A stretch of 53,947 nt of DNA, from positions 1 through 53,947 of the forward strand of contig CAIQWB010000110.1 in NCBI GenBank assembly GCA_903875465.1, given 5' to 3'. The notes under the pieces were generated by a model. That model worked only from the letters and a program-made list of their open reading frames with translations, had not been told where the DNA came from and ran no database searches. This stretch comes from an uncultured Verrucomicrobia subdivision 3 bacterium (GTDB lineage: Bacteria; Verrucomicrobiota; Verrucomicrobiia; Limisphaerales; UBA11358). The translations under genes and the position numbers were made by a program. Shown here in pieces: positions 7,222-15,879 of this stretch; position 1 is the first letter of the stretch, and every line of letters begins with the position of its first letter.

Positions 7222-8472
7222 ATGATTAGTGACGCGACAGGGGTGCCGGACGGTGCGGGTCCCAAAAAAATCAATTTGCGGCGGCCGGACATCATGGAGG
7301 CAGTGCAGGCCCAGGTGCTCTCGCATTATCGTAGCGAACTGGTGGAACGAGTGCGCGCCAATGGCAGCGTGCTAGCGGCCGGGGATTTGACGGTCAAACT
7401 GGCCAAGGAGTTCGGCTTTTGTTACGGCGTGGAGCGCGCCATCGACCTGGCCTATGCCGCTCGTAAATATTTTTCCGACGTGTCCCCCGAAACCCCCATT
7501 TATCTGCTGGGTGAGATCATTCACAATCCCGAAGTGAACGATCAGATTCGGAACATGGGTATTCAGATCATTTCGCCCAAGCCCACCGATGCGGAATTGC
7601 AGGCCCTGAAATCCGGCGATGCCGTGATCATCCCGGCCTTTGGCACGGAGGTGGGCACCCGCAAAAAGCTAGAGGCAATGGGCTGCAAACTCGTGGACAC
7701 CACCTGCGGCGACGTGATGAGCGTGTGGAAACGTGTGCGGCAATATTCCAAGGAGAATGTCACGAGCATCATTCACGGCAAAGCCAAGCACGAGGAAACC
7801 AAGGCAACCACCTCCCAGGCTCGGGCCTATGGCAGCGGCCATTATCTGGTGGTGTACAACCTCGCCGAAACCGATTATGTGTGCAATTACATCTTGCACG
7901 GCGGCGACAAAGGGGAATTTCTGGACCGGTTCAAGGGGGCTTATTCCACGGGATTCGATCCGGAATTGCATTTGCAGGCTGTTGGGGTGGCCAACCAGAC
8001 GACCATGTTGCGCGGGGAGACCGAGGAAGTGCAGCGCCGGATCAAGCAGGCGATGATCGGGAAATATGGTGAGGCCGTCATCGACCGGCATTTTCGCTTT
8101 TTTGACACCATTTGTGGTGCCACCCAGGACCGGCAGGATGCTCTGGAAAAAATGCTCCTTGATCCGCCGAACCTGCTGATTGTGGTGGGTGGCTACAATT
8201 CGTCCAACACCTCCCATCTCGCGGAAATGGGCGAGGCCAAGCTGCCCACCTTTTTTATCAAAAATGCAGCCAAAATGCAGTCCGACAAGCTGATTGTGCA
8301 TTACAACCAGCACCTCAAAAAAGAAGTGGAAACGGCCAACTGGCTGCCCCCAGGCAAACTTACTGTGGGTATCACCGCCGGGGCATCCTGCCCAAACAAT
8401 TTGATCGAGGACACGATTCGCCGGCTCTTTGAACTGCGGGGGTTATCCGTGCAGGAAGTGCTGGCCGGCTAA
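7222..8472 (+). CDS. ispH: IspH, 4-hydroxy-3-methylbut-2-enyl diphosphate reductase (plant/cyanobacterial type)
   Basis: A 416-residue IspH, the [4Fe-4S] enzyme that makes IPP and DMAPP in the last MEP-pathway step. Cluster cysteines are C67 (FGFCYGVERAI), C162 (DTTCGDV) and C298 (DTICGATQDRQ). The long form with TSIIHGKAKHEET, NYILHGGDKGEFLDRFKGAYSTGFDP and VGVANQTTMLRGETEE matches the plant/cyanobacterial branch rather than the ~315-residue E. coli branch. The ATG at 7222 is chosen; an upstream in-frame start at 7096 would overlap the divergent DUF2851 gene. A dGTPase-like gene starts 24 bp downstream, probably in the same operon. Confidence 0.95.
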   Translation: MISDATGVPDGAGPKKINLRRPDIMEAVQAQVLSHYRSELVERVRANGSVLAAGDLTVKLAKEFGFCYGVERAIDLAYAARKYFSDVSPETPIYLLGEIIHNPEVNDQIRNMGIQIISPKPTDAELQALKSGDAVIIPAFGTEVGTRKKLEAMGCKLVDTTCGDVMSVWKRVRQYSKENVTSIIHGKAKHEETKATTSQARAYGSGHYLVVYNLAETDYVCNYILHGGDKGEFLDRFKGAYSTGFDPELHLQAVGVANQTTMLRGETEEVQRRIKQAMIGKYGEAVIDRHFRFFDTICGATQDRQDALEKMLLDPPNLLIVVGGYNSSNTSHLAEMGEAKLPTFFIKNAAKMQSDKLIVHYNQHLKKEVETANWLPPGKLTVGITAGASCPNNLIEDTIRRLFELRGLSVQEVLAG

Positions 8473-8496
8473 GGCCACCGGGAAGCCACCGCCGCC

Positions 8497-9660
8497 ATGC
8501 CGCGCACGCGAGAAGAGTTGGAGCAACTGGAACGTCAGGTTCTGGCCCCTTACGCTCAGTTTAGCGGGGATTCTCGCGGGCGCGATCACTCCGAGCCGGC
8601 CCCGCTCTGGCGCACGCAATACATGCGGGACCGCGACCGGGTGATTCATTCCCGGGCCTTTCGCCGGTTGGAATACAAAACCCAGGTGTTTCTGAATGGT
8701 TCGGGTGATCATCTCCGCACCCGGCTGACGCATACGATTGAGGTGGCGGCCATTGCCCGAAACATTGCCTCCGCCCTCCGGCTGAACACGGATCTAGTCG
8801 AAACGATTGCCCTGGCGCACGACTTGGGCCACTCCCCCTTTGGCCACAAGGGCGAAACCGTGCTGGCCAAGCTGATGCGGGATCACGGTGGCTTCGAGCA
8901 TAACCGCCAAAGCCTTCGCATTGTGGAGGTGATTGAGCAAAAGTATCCAAATTTTCCCGGCCTGAATTTATCTTGGGAGGTGCGGGAGGGGCTCGCCAAG
9001 CATTTTACCGCCTACGATCATCCCGGCCGGCGCAAGGGATTTGAAGCGAAAAACTCCTCGCTGGAGGCCCAGGTGGCAAATCTGGCAGATGAGATTACTT
9101 ATTACAGCCACGATTTGGACGATGGGCTGGACTCCGGCTTGCTGTCTGAAAAGGAACTGTCGCGCCATGTGCGCTTGTGGAAGCAGGCGGCCGGGCGGGT
9201 AAAGCGGGAACACGGCGTGCTGCCCGATGAGTGCCGGCGTTATTTTACCATTCGTACCCTGCTGGATTTGCAAATCCGGGATGTGGTGGAAAACACGGAG
9301 AAGTTAATTGCCCGTTCGGGGGTGACTTCTGCGGATGCCGTGCGCTTGCAAGCCAAGCCGCTGGTGCAATACAGCCGGGAACGGCGCGCGCTGAATCTGG
9401 AACTGCGCAAATATCTCTATCATAACTTGTATTATAATCCAGTGGTGCATGAACCCAACCAGCGCGCGGTGAAAATGCTGGCCCGGTTGTTTGAATATTT
9501 TCTCGAGCATCCCAAGGAGATCGGGCAGGGCGCGCGCAAACGCATTGGCAAGAGCGGTTCCCACCGCGCGGTATGTGATTACCTGGCGAGCATGACCGAC
9601 CGCTATGTGATGCTGGAATACGAACGGGTTTTTGGGGAAAGAGCCGTCGTGGCGGGCTGA
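8497..9660 (+). CDS. dgt: dGTP triphosphohydrolase-like HD-domain protein
   Basis: A 387-residue HD-superfamily dNTP triphosphohydrolase of the Dgt-like (inhibitor-type) branch, which hydrolyses dNTPs to deoxynucleosides and triphosphate. The metal site is visible: H79 (RTRLTHT), H108-D109 (ALAHDLGHSPFGH) and D198 (ANLADEITYYSHDLDDGL). The N-terminal RDRDRVIHSRAFRRLEYKTQVF is typical of the family. It is shorter than E. coli Dgt (about 505) and has the usual length of the dGTPase-like group. It lies 24 bp after ispH. Its stop is 2 bp from that of the convergent aminotransferase. Confidence 0.93.
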   Translation: MPRTREELEQLERQVLAPYAQFSGDSRGRDHSEPAPLWRTQYMRDRDRVIHSRAFRRLEYKTQVFLNGSGDHLRTRLTHTIEVAAIARNIASALRLNTDLVETIALAHDLGHSPFGHKGETVLAKLMRDHGGFEHNRQSLRIVEVIEQKYPNFPGLNLSWEVREGLAKHFTAYDHPGRRKGFEAKNSSLEAQVANLADEITYYSHDLDDGLDSGLLSEKELSRHVRLWKQAAGRVKREHGVLPDECRRYFTIRTLLDLQIRDVVENTEKLIARSGVTSADAVRLQAKPLVQYSRERRALNLELRKYLYHNLYYNPVVHEPNQRAVKMLARLFEYFLEHPKEIGQGARKRIGKSGSHRAVCDYLASMTDRYVMLEYERVFGERAVVAG

Positions 9661-9662
9661 GT

Positions 9663-10934
9663 TTACTTAAACTTCGCAATCACCCGCGCAAACGCGTCCA
9701 AACCCAATTCCAGTTTTTCCAATTCAGGACCAAAACTGATACGGCAGTAATTTTTGTAGCGCGCCTGGGAACGGCGGTTGCCGGGGTTGACGTCGAAGAA
9801 CACGCCGGGCACCACAATCACTTTTTCCTTGAGGCATTCGCGGAAGAAATTCATGCCGTCATCCAGCGGGGCGGGCAGGCGGGCCAGGTTGGCCCATACG
9901 TAAAAGGCCCCCACCGGCAGGGCTTCCACGCCAATGTTCAAGGCCTTGAGTCGTTCTAGCACGAGGGCGCGTTTCCGGCCAAAATGTTGTTGGATCGACA
10001 GGGTTTCCGCCGCGGCATTCGCCGGGTCCAGCAGGGGCAGGGCCGCGTTTTGAAAGGGGTGGTTCGCCCCGCCATCCAAAAAGGATCCGGCGCTGGCAAT
10101 GGCCTCAATCACAGCCTTGGGTCCGACCGTCCAGCTAATGCGCCAGCCGGGATAGCGCCAGTTCTTGGTCAGGCCATCCACAATCACCACCGGGTCGCGT
10201 TCCACGTCTTCGACATGTGCCGCGGCGGAAATCATTTTGGGACCGGCCGCGGGTTCACTATTGTAAATGTAATGGGAATAGAACTCGTCAAAGATCATGG
10301 AGCACTGGCACTCCCGGGCAATTTTGCACCAAGCCGCCAATTCAGCTCCTTCAATGAGCTGGCCGGTGGGATTGGAGGGATTGCTGACCAGCAGGGCGCT
10401 CAGGCCGCGCCCCAGAATTTCCTCCTGCAAATCCGCCGGGGAGATTTTATAACCGGTGGCCGCATCCAGCAGGATGGGGATGGGGGTAAACGCCTTGAAG
10501 ACGCTCAGCAATTCCTCATACGCGGTGTAATCGGGGATGAAATGCCCCATGTTGATGTTGCCCAGCGCACTCGCCAGCCGGGTAAGTGCGAGCCGGCCGC
10601 CACTGGCAATGCTCACATTTTCCGCGGTGTATTGGGAGGCTTTGCCCCGCCGGTAGGTGGTGTTGTAAAAATCCGCGACTGCCTGGCGAATGTCCTTGTT
10701 GCCGGCCACCGGACCATATTGCTGGCTGGCCGGGGTGACGGTGACCTCGGAAATGCGCGCGGGCGAGCCGGGCATGGGCCCGGTTTCGGGTGAGCCCTGG
10801 CCCAAGTTGGCCCAGCCTTCGGCACCGTACACGAAGCCATGCTGGGTGGCCTCATGTGTGACGTAGATCACGCCCGTGCGGGGAACCGAACGAAAGCCGG
10901 GAATGTTTTGGGGAAGGTTATTAGGAATTTCCAT
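9663..10934 (-). CDS. Class I/II pyridoxal-phosphate aminotransferase
   Basis: A 423-residue fold-type I aminotransferase. Expected residues are visible: N188 in VSNPSNPTGQ, D216 in MIFDEFYSHY, the PLP lysine K257 in VDGLTKNWRYPGWRISW, and the substrate-carboxylate arginine near the C-terminus in CRISFGPELEK. The GPVAGNKDIRQAVADFYN segment is the usual start of the large domain. The amino donor and acceptor cannot be told from sequence. Its start lies 8 bp after the stop of rhaB on the same strand, so the two are probably co-transcribed, although an obvious link between rhamnulose phosphorylation and transamination is lacking. Confidence 0.88.
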   Translation of the reverse strand: MEIPNNLPQNIPGFRSVPRTGVIYVTHEATQHGFVYGAEGWANLGQGSPETGPMPGSPARISEVTVTPASQQYGPVAGNKDIRQAVADFYNTTYRRGKASQYTAENVSIASGGRLALTRLASALGNINMGHFIPDYTAYEELLSVFKAFTPIPILLDAATGYKISPADLQEEILGRGLSALLVSNPSNPTGQLIEGAELAAWCKIARECQCSMIFDEFYSHYIYNSEPAAGPKMISAAAHVEDVERDPVVIVDGLTKNWRYPGWRISWTVGPKAVIEAIASAGSFLDGGANHPFQNAALPLLDPANAAAETLSIQQHFGRKRALVLERLKALNIGVEALPVGAFYVWANLARLPAPLDDGMNFFRECLKEKVIVVPGVFFDVNPGNRRSQARYKNYCRISFGPELEKLELGLDAFARVIAKFK

Positions 10935-10942
10935 GGGATGCC

Positions 10943-12403
10943 TTAGCTCAGCAGTTTTTCAAACCGCGCAGCCGCGGCATCCCATTCGGCCGGGGATTCG
11001 GGGGTGTAAGTTTTCAGGGCAAAAGAATTACGCACTACCGCGCGGGCGGCTGCGTGGGAAGGCAGGTGGCCCAGAGCGATTGCTTGCACCAGAATATTGC
11101 CCAGGGCGGCACATTCCGTGGGCCCTGCCAGCACGGGTATTTTCATCGCATTCGCGGCGAACTGATTCAGCGTGGCGTCCTGGCTGCCGCCGCCCACAAT
11201 GTGGAGGCGTTCAATTTTCTTGCCGATCAGCCGTTCCATTTTGCGCAAAGTAACCCGGTAAAAGAGCGCCAGACTTTCGTGAATACAACGCATGTAGGCA
11301 CCGTGATTGGCCGGCACCGGCTGGCCGGTTTCGGTGCAGAAATCGGCAATTTTCCGGGGCATGTCATCCGGGCTCAGAAACCGGGGGTCATCGGGATTGA
11401 TCAGGGAGACAAACGCCGGGGAGCCCGTGGACAAACGGGCGAGTTCTTCAAATTCGTACTTCCGGCCCTGTTTGGCCCAGTATCGGCGGCACTCCTGCAC
11501 GATCCAGAGGCCGACGATGTTTTTAAGCAAGCGTACTGAATTGCCATAGCCGATTTCATTGGTAAAACCCAGGCTGCGCCCCTGTTCCGTGATCACGGGA
11601 TGCGGCCATTCCACCCCCATGAGCGACCAGGTGCCCGAGCTCAAATAGGCCCAGTTTTCACCCTGGGCGGGTACTGCTGCCACTGCCGCGCCGGTATCGT
11701 GGGAGCAGGTGGCAATCACTTGGATGGGCGGCAACCCCACCTCCGTGGCGAGGTTTTTCTTCATCGGCCCAAGCACCGTGCCGGCATCGCATAGGGGTGC
11801 AAATAGAGATTCCTGCAGGCCCAAGGCCGAAAACAGCTTTTGGGACCAGGACCGGGTTTGCGGATTATATAACTGCGTGGTGCTCGCCAGCGAAACTTCG
11901 TTACGGGCCACCCCGGAGCAGTAATAATTGAAGGCATCGCCAATCAGCAGCAGTTGCTTCGCCTCCGCCAGTCGGTCCGGCGGTTCGGTGATAATCTGGT
12001 AAATGGTGTTCAGGGCCATGAACTGGATGCCCGTCTCGGAATAGATGGTGGGCCAGTCCACTTTTTCCTTGGTGTTTTCCACCCCCGATGCCGTGCGCGC
12101 ATCGCGGTAGCACCACACGGGTGACATGACCAGCCCGCGCTGATCGTAAAGCACATAATCCACGCCCCAAGAATCGGTGCTGATGCTGGCAATGGGCAAC
12201 TGCCGGGCGGCGGCTTTTTTCAGGCCGTTTTTAAGCTCGGTCAGCAGACCCTCAAAATTCCAATGCAAGGCGCCACTCGACTTCACTGCGCCATTCGGAA
12301 AACGATGCAACTCTTCAATGGCAATTTTGCCCTCATCGAGGGTGCCAAGAATGACCCGGCCGCTGTCGGCGCCCAGGTCGCAAGCCAAATAATATGTAGG
12401 CAT
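10943..12403 (-). CDS. rhaB: Rhamnulokinase
   Basis: A 486-residue FGGY-family carbohydrate kinase closest in pattern to RhaB, which phosphorylates L-rhamnulose for aldolase cleavage. The N-terminal ATPase motif is ACDLGADSGRVILG. STDSWGVDYVLYD, SPVWCYRDART, QFMALNTIYQ, SSGTWSLMGVE and the C-terminal HIVGGGSQDATLNQFAANA plus GPTECAALGNILVQAIALG are diagnostic. No rhaA or rhaD is nearby, though a rhamnogalacturonan acetylesterase-like gene lies 3.5 kb away. It is the first gene of a two-gene minus-strand unit with the aminotransferase. Confidence 0.93.
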   Translation of the reverse strand: MPTYYLACDLGADSGRVILGTLDEGKIAIEELHRFPNGAVKSSGALHWNFEGLLTELKNGLKKAAARQLPIASISTDSWGVDYVLYDQRGLVMSPVWCYRDARTASGVENTKEKVDWPTIYSETGIQFMALNTIYQIITEPPDRLAEAKQLLLIGDAFNYYCSGVARNEVSLASTTQLYNPQTRSWSQKLFSALGLQESLFAPLCDAGTVLGPMKKNLATEVGLPPIQVIATCSHDTGAAVAAVPAQGENWAYLSSGTWSLMGVEWPHPVITEQGRSLGFTNEIGYGNSVRLLKNIVGLWIVQECRRYWAKQGRKYEFEELARLSTGSPAFVSLINPDDPRFLSPDDMPRKIADFCTETGQPVPANHGAYMRCIHESLALFYRVTLRKMERLIGKKIERLHIVGGGSQDATLNQFAANAMKIPVLAGPTECAALGNILVQAIALGHLPSHAAARAVVRNSFALKTYTPESPAEWDAAAARFEKLLS

Positions 12404-12973
12404 AATGAAAGTTCGGCCAATATCTTACGCGGTGGGGAAAAAGTGTCAAAAAGATTGGGCGGCGGAGGAGGGCGGCGGCAACGCCCTCGCCCGCCCGCCT
12501 TCAACCGCTGGTTTAGCTCTTCGCGGACCGACTTCGCAAGCCGGGCAATGGAGCTGTTTCGGGGTCGGTATATTTTTTTTGGTGGGACAAAGTCGGACTT
12601 ACTCGGACGGAAGCCTGGGGTCTCGGGTCCGGGGTCCAGTGTTTTGCCTTGGGGAGCTGCGTTCATCATTTCTATGGGTGGATATAGTAGGTTATAGTGG
12701 GATAGGCGACGAGGCACGAGGCGCGGGGCGTGTTGCACCATGGGAAACGCCCCGGGACGGTGCGGTAACCGGCAGGCGAGGACGACTACCCCACGGTGGT
12801 TGGCCGGCCGCACCCGCCATGATGTCCTTATGGCCTTCATTACCTGTGAATTTAGCCGGTGACCCTGGACATCCGTTGTCCAGGGTCGGAAATATTTTTA
12901 AATAGCGTGCCGCTGGCCAGACTTTGGTTTTAAATGAAATACGCCGGTAAGTTCCCCGAGTAGAAAGTCCCCT
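12404..12973. other. 570-bp gene-free region between rhaB and a secreted protein
   Basis: Both flanking genes point away from this stretch, so it must hold two promoters. It contains a T-run (about 12571-12579), a GC-rich, possibly structured segment at about 12706-12800, and the hairpin at 12861-12887. ORFs crossing it have no family features. I could not match the segment to a known riboswitch. Confidence 0.5.
12861..12887 (+). promoter_or_regulatory. Strong hairpin in the leader of the 12974 gene
   Basis: GACCCTGGACA (12861-12871) and TGTCCAGGGTC (12877-12887) form a perfect 11-bp stem with a 5-nt loop, followed by GGAAATATTTTTAAA. It sits 86 bp before the ATG of the secreted protein. It could be a weak terminator, an attenuator or an mRNA-stabilising 5' structure. 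Confidence 0.6.
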
Positions 12974-14473
12974 ATGAAGCATTTGTCAAAGTTCAAATGG
13001 CTGGTTGTGGCCGGGCTTTTCCTGGCCAGTTTAAACGCTTCGTCCGTTCGAGCTTTTTCCCTGATCGGCCCGTTTGAACCTTGGATGACCGTGACCAATG
13101 GCTTCACCCCCGCTATTGACATCGGCGGTCCCATGCCCATCGGGCAGGGTTACCGCTGGAATATGCCGGTGCTCACCTACGGCTTTGATCAATCTTTTTT
13201 GGATTATTTTGGCTCCAATGGGGTGGCGGCGGTAGCCAGTGCGGTCAACCTGCTTAATGCGTTGCCGCCGGCCTCGCAAATCGTCCCAGGCAATTATCCG
13301 AACAATACACTATTTTACAATTATGAGGCCCAAGCCCTGGGCCTGGCGGATCTGAAATCCACCACCCTATTTCTGTTATTGGAACATCTCGGCCTGGCCT
13401 CCCCGGACCGGTATGCGTTTAACCTGCGCAGTTTCTCCATTACGAATGGCGCGGTGGATGCGGTGGTGGTGCAAAGTAATTACGATCCCATCACCGGCCA
13501 GCCAAGCACCTCAGTGAATGGCAATCTGCTGGCGTACGATGCCACCTATTTTGTCAGTGGCGGGGTTGCTAATGCCGCTTTGTACATTTTTCCCGCCGAC
13601 CCTTATGGTCCGTTTGATAGTGCCGTGGCCGACGGACTGCAATCGGTCGGAGTGGGCGCCTATTATAACGGCTTGACTGCGGACGATGCGGGCGGGCTGA
13701 GATACCTGTATGCTACTAATAACGTCCATTTCGAGTTCCAGCTGCCGGGCATCCAGTTGGTGGGCACCGGATCCTTGGTCAACGGGGCTTTGCGTCCCGG
13801 AGTCGATAAAATAACCTTTGCACCGCAACCGGTCGATCCCGTCTCCGGTGCCTTTTTGTCCGCCACGAACCAGTTCGTGGACACGTTTTACACGAATAAC
13901 ACGGCCATCCAGCAACTCCTTTCCCGCGTAACCACCCAGCCCGATTTCCTCTTTTCCGCCGCCAACTTGGTGACCACTACCGCGTGGTTTGACCGAACCA
14001 GCACCACCAACTGGATGAATAATGCGGCTGCCAATGGCCAGCCATCCGCCGCCGGACCGGGAGTGATCTCATCCCCCGTAAAGTTCGTATTCAATAAATT
14101 TGGGCCGGTTTGGGAAAGTGGAAACAGCATTTCGGAGGACGCGCCCACGCAAGCTAATCCAATATCTTGGGGGACCTTTGACGGTTCGACCAATGTTTCC
14201 GTGCCCTATCCCTCCGCCAGTTACCAAACCAACGCCACCCCCGTCTGTTTGAGCCTCATGGTGGATCATCAGGCCGTGAATTACCGCTGGGTGATTAACG
14301 ATACCACCAACCATAACTACTGGCTCCTCACTAGCACGAATTTGAACGGCTCGGGCCTGGGCAGCTGGCGGCCATTATTTGTGATCCCCGTTAACGGCAA
14401 CGTCAGTTCCTATATCAATATTACTCCGACCAGTACCCGGCGATTCTATCAGTTGGTGCCGGCTCCATTTTAA
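12974..14473 (+). CDS. Secreted protein of unknown function
   Basis: A 499-residue protein with a clear signal peptide (basic MKHLSKFKW, hydrophobic core to about residue 22, cleavage near SVRA-FS). The mature part is rich in Asn, Thr, Ser and Gly, as in exported verrucomicrobial proteins. An early segment (GYRWNMPVLTYGFDQSF, then DYFGSNGVAAVASAVNLLN) hints at a zincin-like organisation, but no HExxH is seen. The last ~60 residues (VNYRWVINDTTNHNYWLLTSTN...RRFYQLVPAPF) resemble the C-terminal module of the giant PATR protein at 45.4-51 kb. I do not recognise an enzyme family. Confidence 0.8.
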   Translation: MKHLSKFKWLVVAGLFLASLNASSVRAFSLIGPFEPWMTVTNGFTPAIDIGGPMPIGQGYRWNMPVLTYGFDQSFLDYFGSNGVAAVASAVNLLNALPPASQIVPGNYPNNTLFYNYEAQALGLADLKSTTLFLLLEHLGLASPDRYAFNLRSFSITNGAVDAVVVQSNYDPITGQPSTSVNGNLLAYDATYFVSGGVANAALYIFPADPYGPFDSAVADGLQSVGVGAYYNGLTADDAGGLRYLYATNNVHFEFQLPGIQLVGTGSLVNGALRPGVDKITFAPQPVDPVSGAFLSATNQFVDTFYTNNTAIQQLLSRVTTQPDFLFSAANLVTTTAWFDRTSTTNWMNNAAANGQPSAAGPGVISSPVKFVFNKFGPVWESGNSISEDAPTQANPISWGTFDGSTNVSVPYPSASYQTNATPVCLSLMVDHQAVNYRWVINDTTNHNYWLLTSTNLNGSGLGSWRPLFVIPVNGNVSSYINITPTSTRRFYQLVPAPF

Positions 14474-14548
14474 ATTCAAGGAAAAGCTTCAAAATGAATG
14501 GACTGAGCGGGACGAGGGAAAAGTTCCAGATTTAGGGGGGATTTCTTG

Positions 14549-14758
14549 TCACAATAAGCTGAAAATCGGCATCAAAATCAAAAGCACGAAAAAAGCGATG
14601 AAGGCAAATATAAAACTGGAGTTTGAATTGTTACTATTCAATACATGCTTCTGAATCAAACCGGCAACGATTAAGAGAATCCCCGCAACCAGATAGCCAA
14701 TAAGAACTACATCACTGAGACGTGTGTATTTGGAGAGCCATTCTTGTCGATCCAACAA
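14549..14758 (-). CDS. Small two-helix membrane protein (tentative)
   Basis: A 69-residue ORF with two strongly hydrophobic segments (about residues 16-35 and 48-67), joined by a polar Asn/Ser-rich loop, and a charged N-terminus (DRQEWLSKYTRLSD). The sequence is clearly less GC-rich than its neighbours. The only in-frame starts are adjacent TTG codons and no Shine-Dalgarno sequence is visible. The helix-loop-helix layout makes it a plausible membrane protein, perhaps acquired. A chance AT-rich ORF cannot be excluded. Confidence 0.4.
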   Translation of the reverse strand: MLDRQEWLSKYTRLSDVVLIGYLVAGILLIVAGLIQKHVLNSNNSNSSFIFAFIAFFVLLILMPIFSLL

Positions 14759-14880
14759 CCAAAAGCATGGGAAGGCAGCAATTGTGTAGGCCTTGACTGG
14801 GAAAAGCAGGACCTTATCCCACTTGGAATTGGATATTTAAAAATCGGCATAACTCAGGTTGCACTGGGAGCATTTCCCGA

Positions 14881-15603
14881 TTAATTCCCCAATGGCACGC
14901 CCTGATCAAAAATAAGCTGGCCCTTTTTGTTGCGGCCAAGTTGCAGGGCGAAGCCATTCACTTGGTAGCGGCCCTCCACGCTGGGCAGGGCTTGGAGCTG
15001 CTGTTGGGCCAGGTCACGGGCCTGCTCGGTGGCTTTTTGGTCATTTAGTGCGGCGGCGGCGGCGGCACGGTTCTTATCCGCCCGTTCAGCATAGTAGGGG
15101 GCATCCCAGCGCACGGATTTGCTGAAATGCCTGGTCAGTTCCCGGGCGCGGGTGGCATCCCGGTCCGCCGCGTTTTTATAGTCTGCCTGGGCACGGATGT
15201 CCTTGGCGATCTGTTGCTGGTACTCTGCAATCAAGGCCACGAGGTTAAAGTATTGCGCGGCTTCCGCCACCGGCGGGTTTTTGAGGAGGATCCATTCATT
15301 TGTATGCTCGAAGGGACTTGTGGCGATTTCGGCATTGATCACCCAGGCGGAGTCCACCTCGCCGGTCTTGAAGCCCGTGATGCGTTTCCAGGCGGTCATC
15401 GGGCGGGGGGGCAGCACCACATTTAAAGGCGTGGCCGCCGGCTGGTCGCCTTGATGCATCCACCAGCGAAACAAGGGGGTCAAGTTTACGGGCTGGCCCG
15501 CGCCCAGGGAGCGGTAAGGCTGGCGGCAGCAAATGGGCGGGAGATTGGTCTGCGCGGTGGTGGAGAGGGTCACCAACAATACTAAAATACAAAGGCCATT
15601 CAT
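14881..15603 (-). CDS. Exported coiled-coil protein of unknown function
   Basis: A 240-residue protein with a signal peptide (MNGLCILVLLVTLSTTAQ). The N-terminal half contains Pro/Trp-rich segments (LPPICCRQPYRSLGAGQPVNLTPLFRWWMHQ). From about residue 130 it becomes an Ala/Gln/Arg-rich helical stretch (EYQQQIAKDIRAQADYKNAADRD...), ending in a short beta-like tail (YQVNGFALQLGRNKKGQLIFDQGVPLG). The ATG at 15603 is chosen because it opens directly into the signal peptide; the frame is open to 15657. No family recognised. Confidence 0.7.
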   Translation of the reverse strand: MNGLCILVLLVTLSTTAQTNLPPICCRQPYRSLGAGQPVNLTPLFRWWMHQGDQPAATPLNVVLPPRPMTAWKRITGFKTGEVDSAWVINAEIATSPFEHTNEWILLKNPPVAEAAQYFNLVALIAEYQQQIAKDIRAQADYKNAADRDATRARELTRHFSKSVRWDAPYYAERADKNRAAAAAALNDQKATEQARDLAQQQLQALPSVEGRYQVNGFALQLGRNKKGQLIFDQGVPLGN

Positions 15604-15694
15604 GATGCAGCGGTAATCTGGCCCGGTTTGAGTCCAATTACAAGTGCCCAACTGCAACGGCCAACGCAGGGGCCCCCCACGAACCTGCCTGCGA

Positions 15695-15788
15695 ATGCCC
15701 TGAATCCTCAGGGCATGTGGTTTTCGAGCCTGGGGTTGCGAGGACCGAACTGCCTAGTGCAGCCGACGGCAATTCTCAGCAGGCTCGA
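15695..15788. promoter_or_regulatory. Two neighbouring inverted repeats in a 276-bp intergenic region
   Basis: ATGCCCTGA-atcc-TCAGGGCAT (15695-15716) is a perfect 9-bp stem with a tetraloop. Immediately after it, TCGAGCCT (15724-15731) pairs with AGGCTCGA (15781-15788). They lie between two minus-strand genes and could form a terminator for the esterase gene or a small structured RNA. No T-tract follows on either strand, so a simple rho-independent terminator is unlikely. Confidence 0.5.
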
Positions 15789-15879
15789 ACCGCTCGGGCC
15801 AATTTATGGCTGGGTAATGGTCGCTCAGCTGCAGCACGCCGATGGTGTGCGATAAATTATGACCCAATGAGAGTGGACT

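Noticed and set aside
12585-12610. GGGACAAAGTCGGAC resembling the proposed operator
   Set aside because: The spacer is one base short, the right arm differs from GTCGTA, and the neighbouring gene is rhaB, which has no link to the cluster.
12706-12800. Possible cobalamin-like riboswitch
   Set aside because: GGGAAA, CGGTGCGG and GGCAGG recall parts of the cobalamin core, but the order, the conserved B12 box (GCCACTG) and the pairing are missing.
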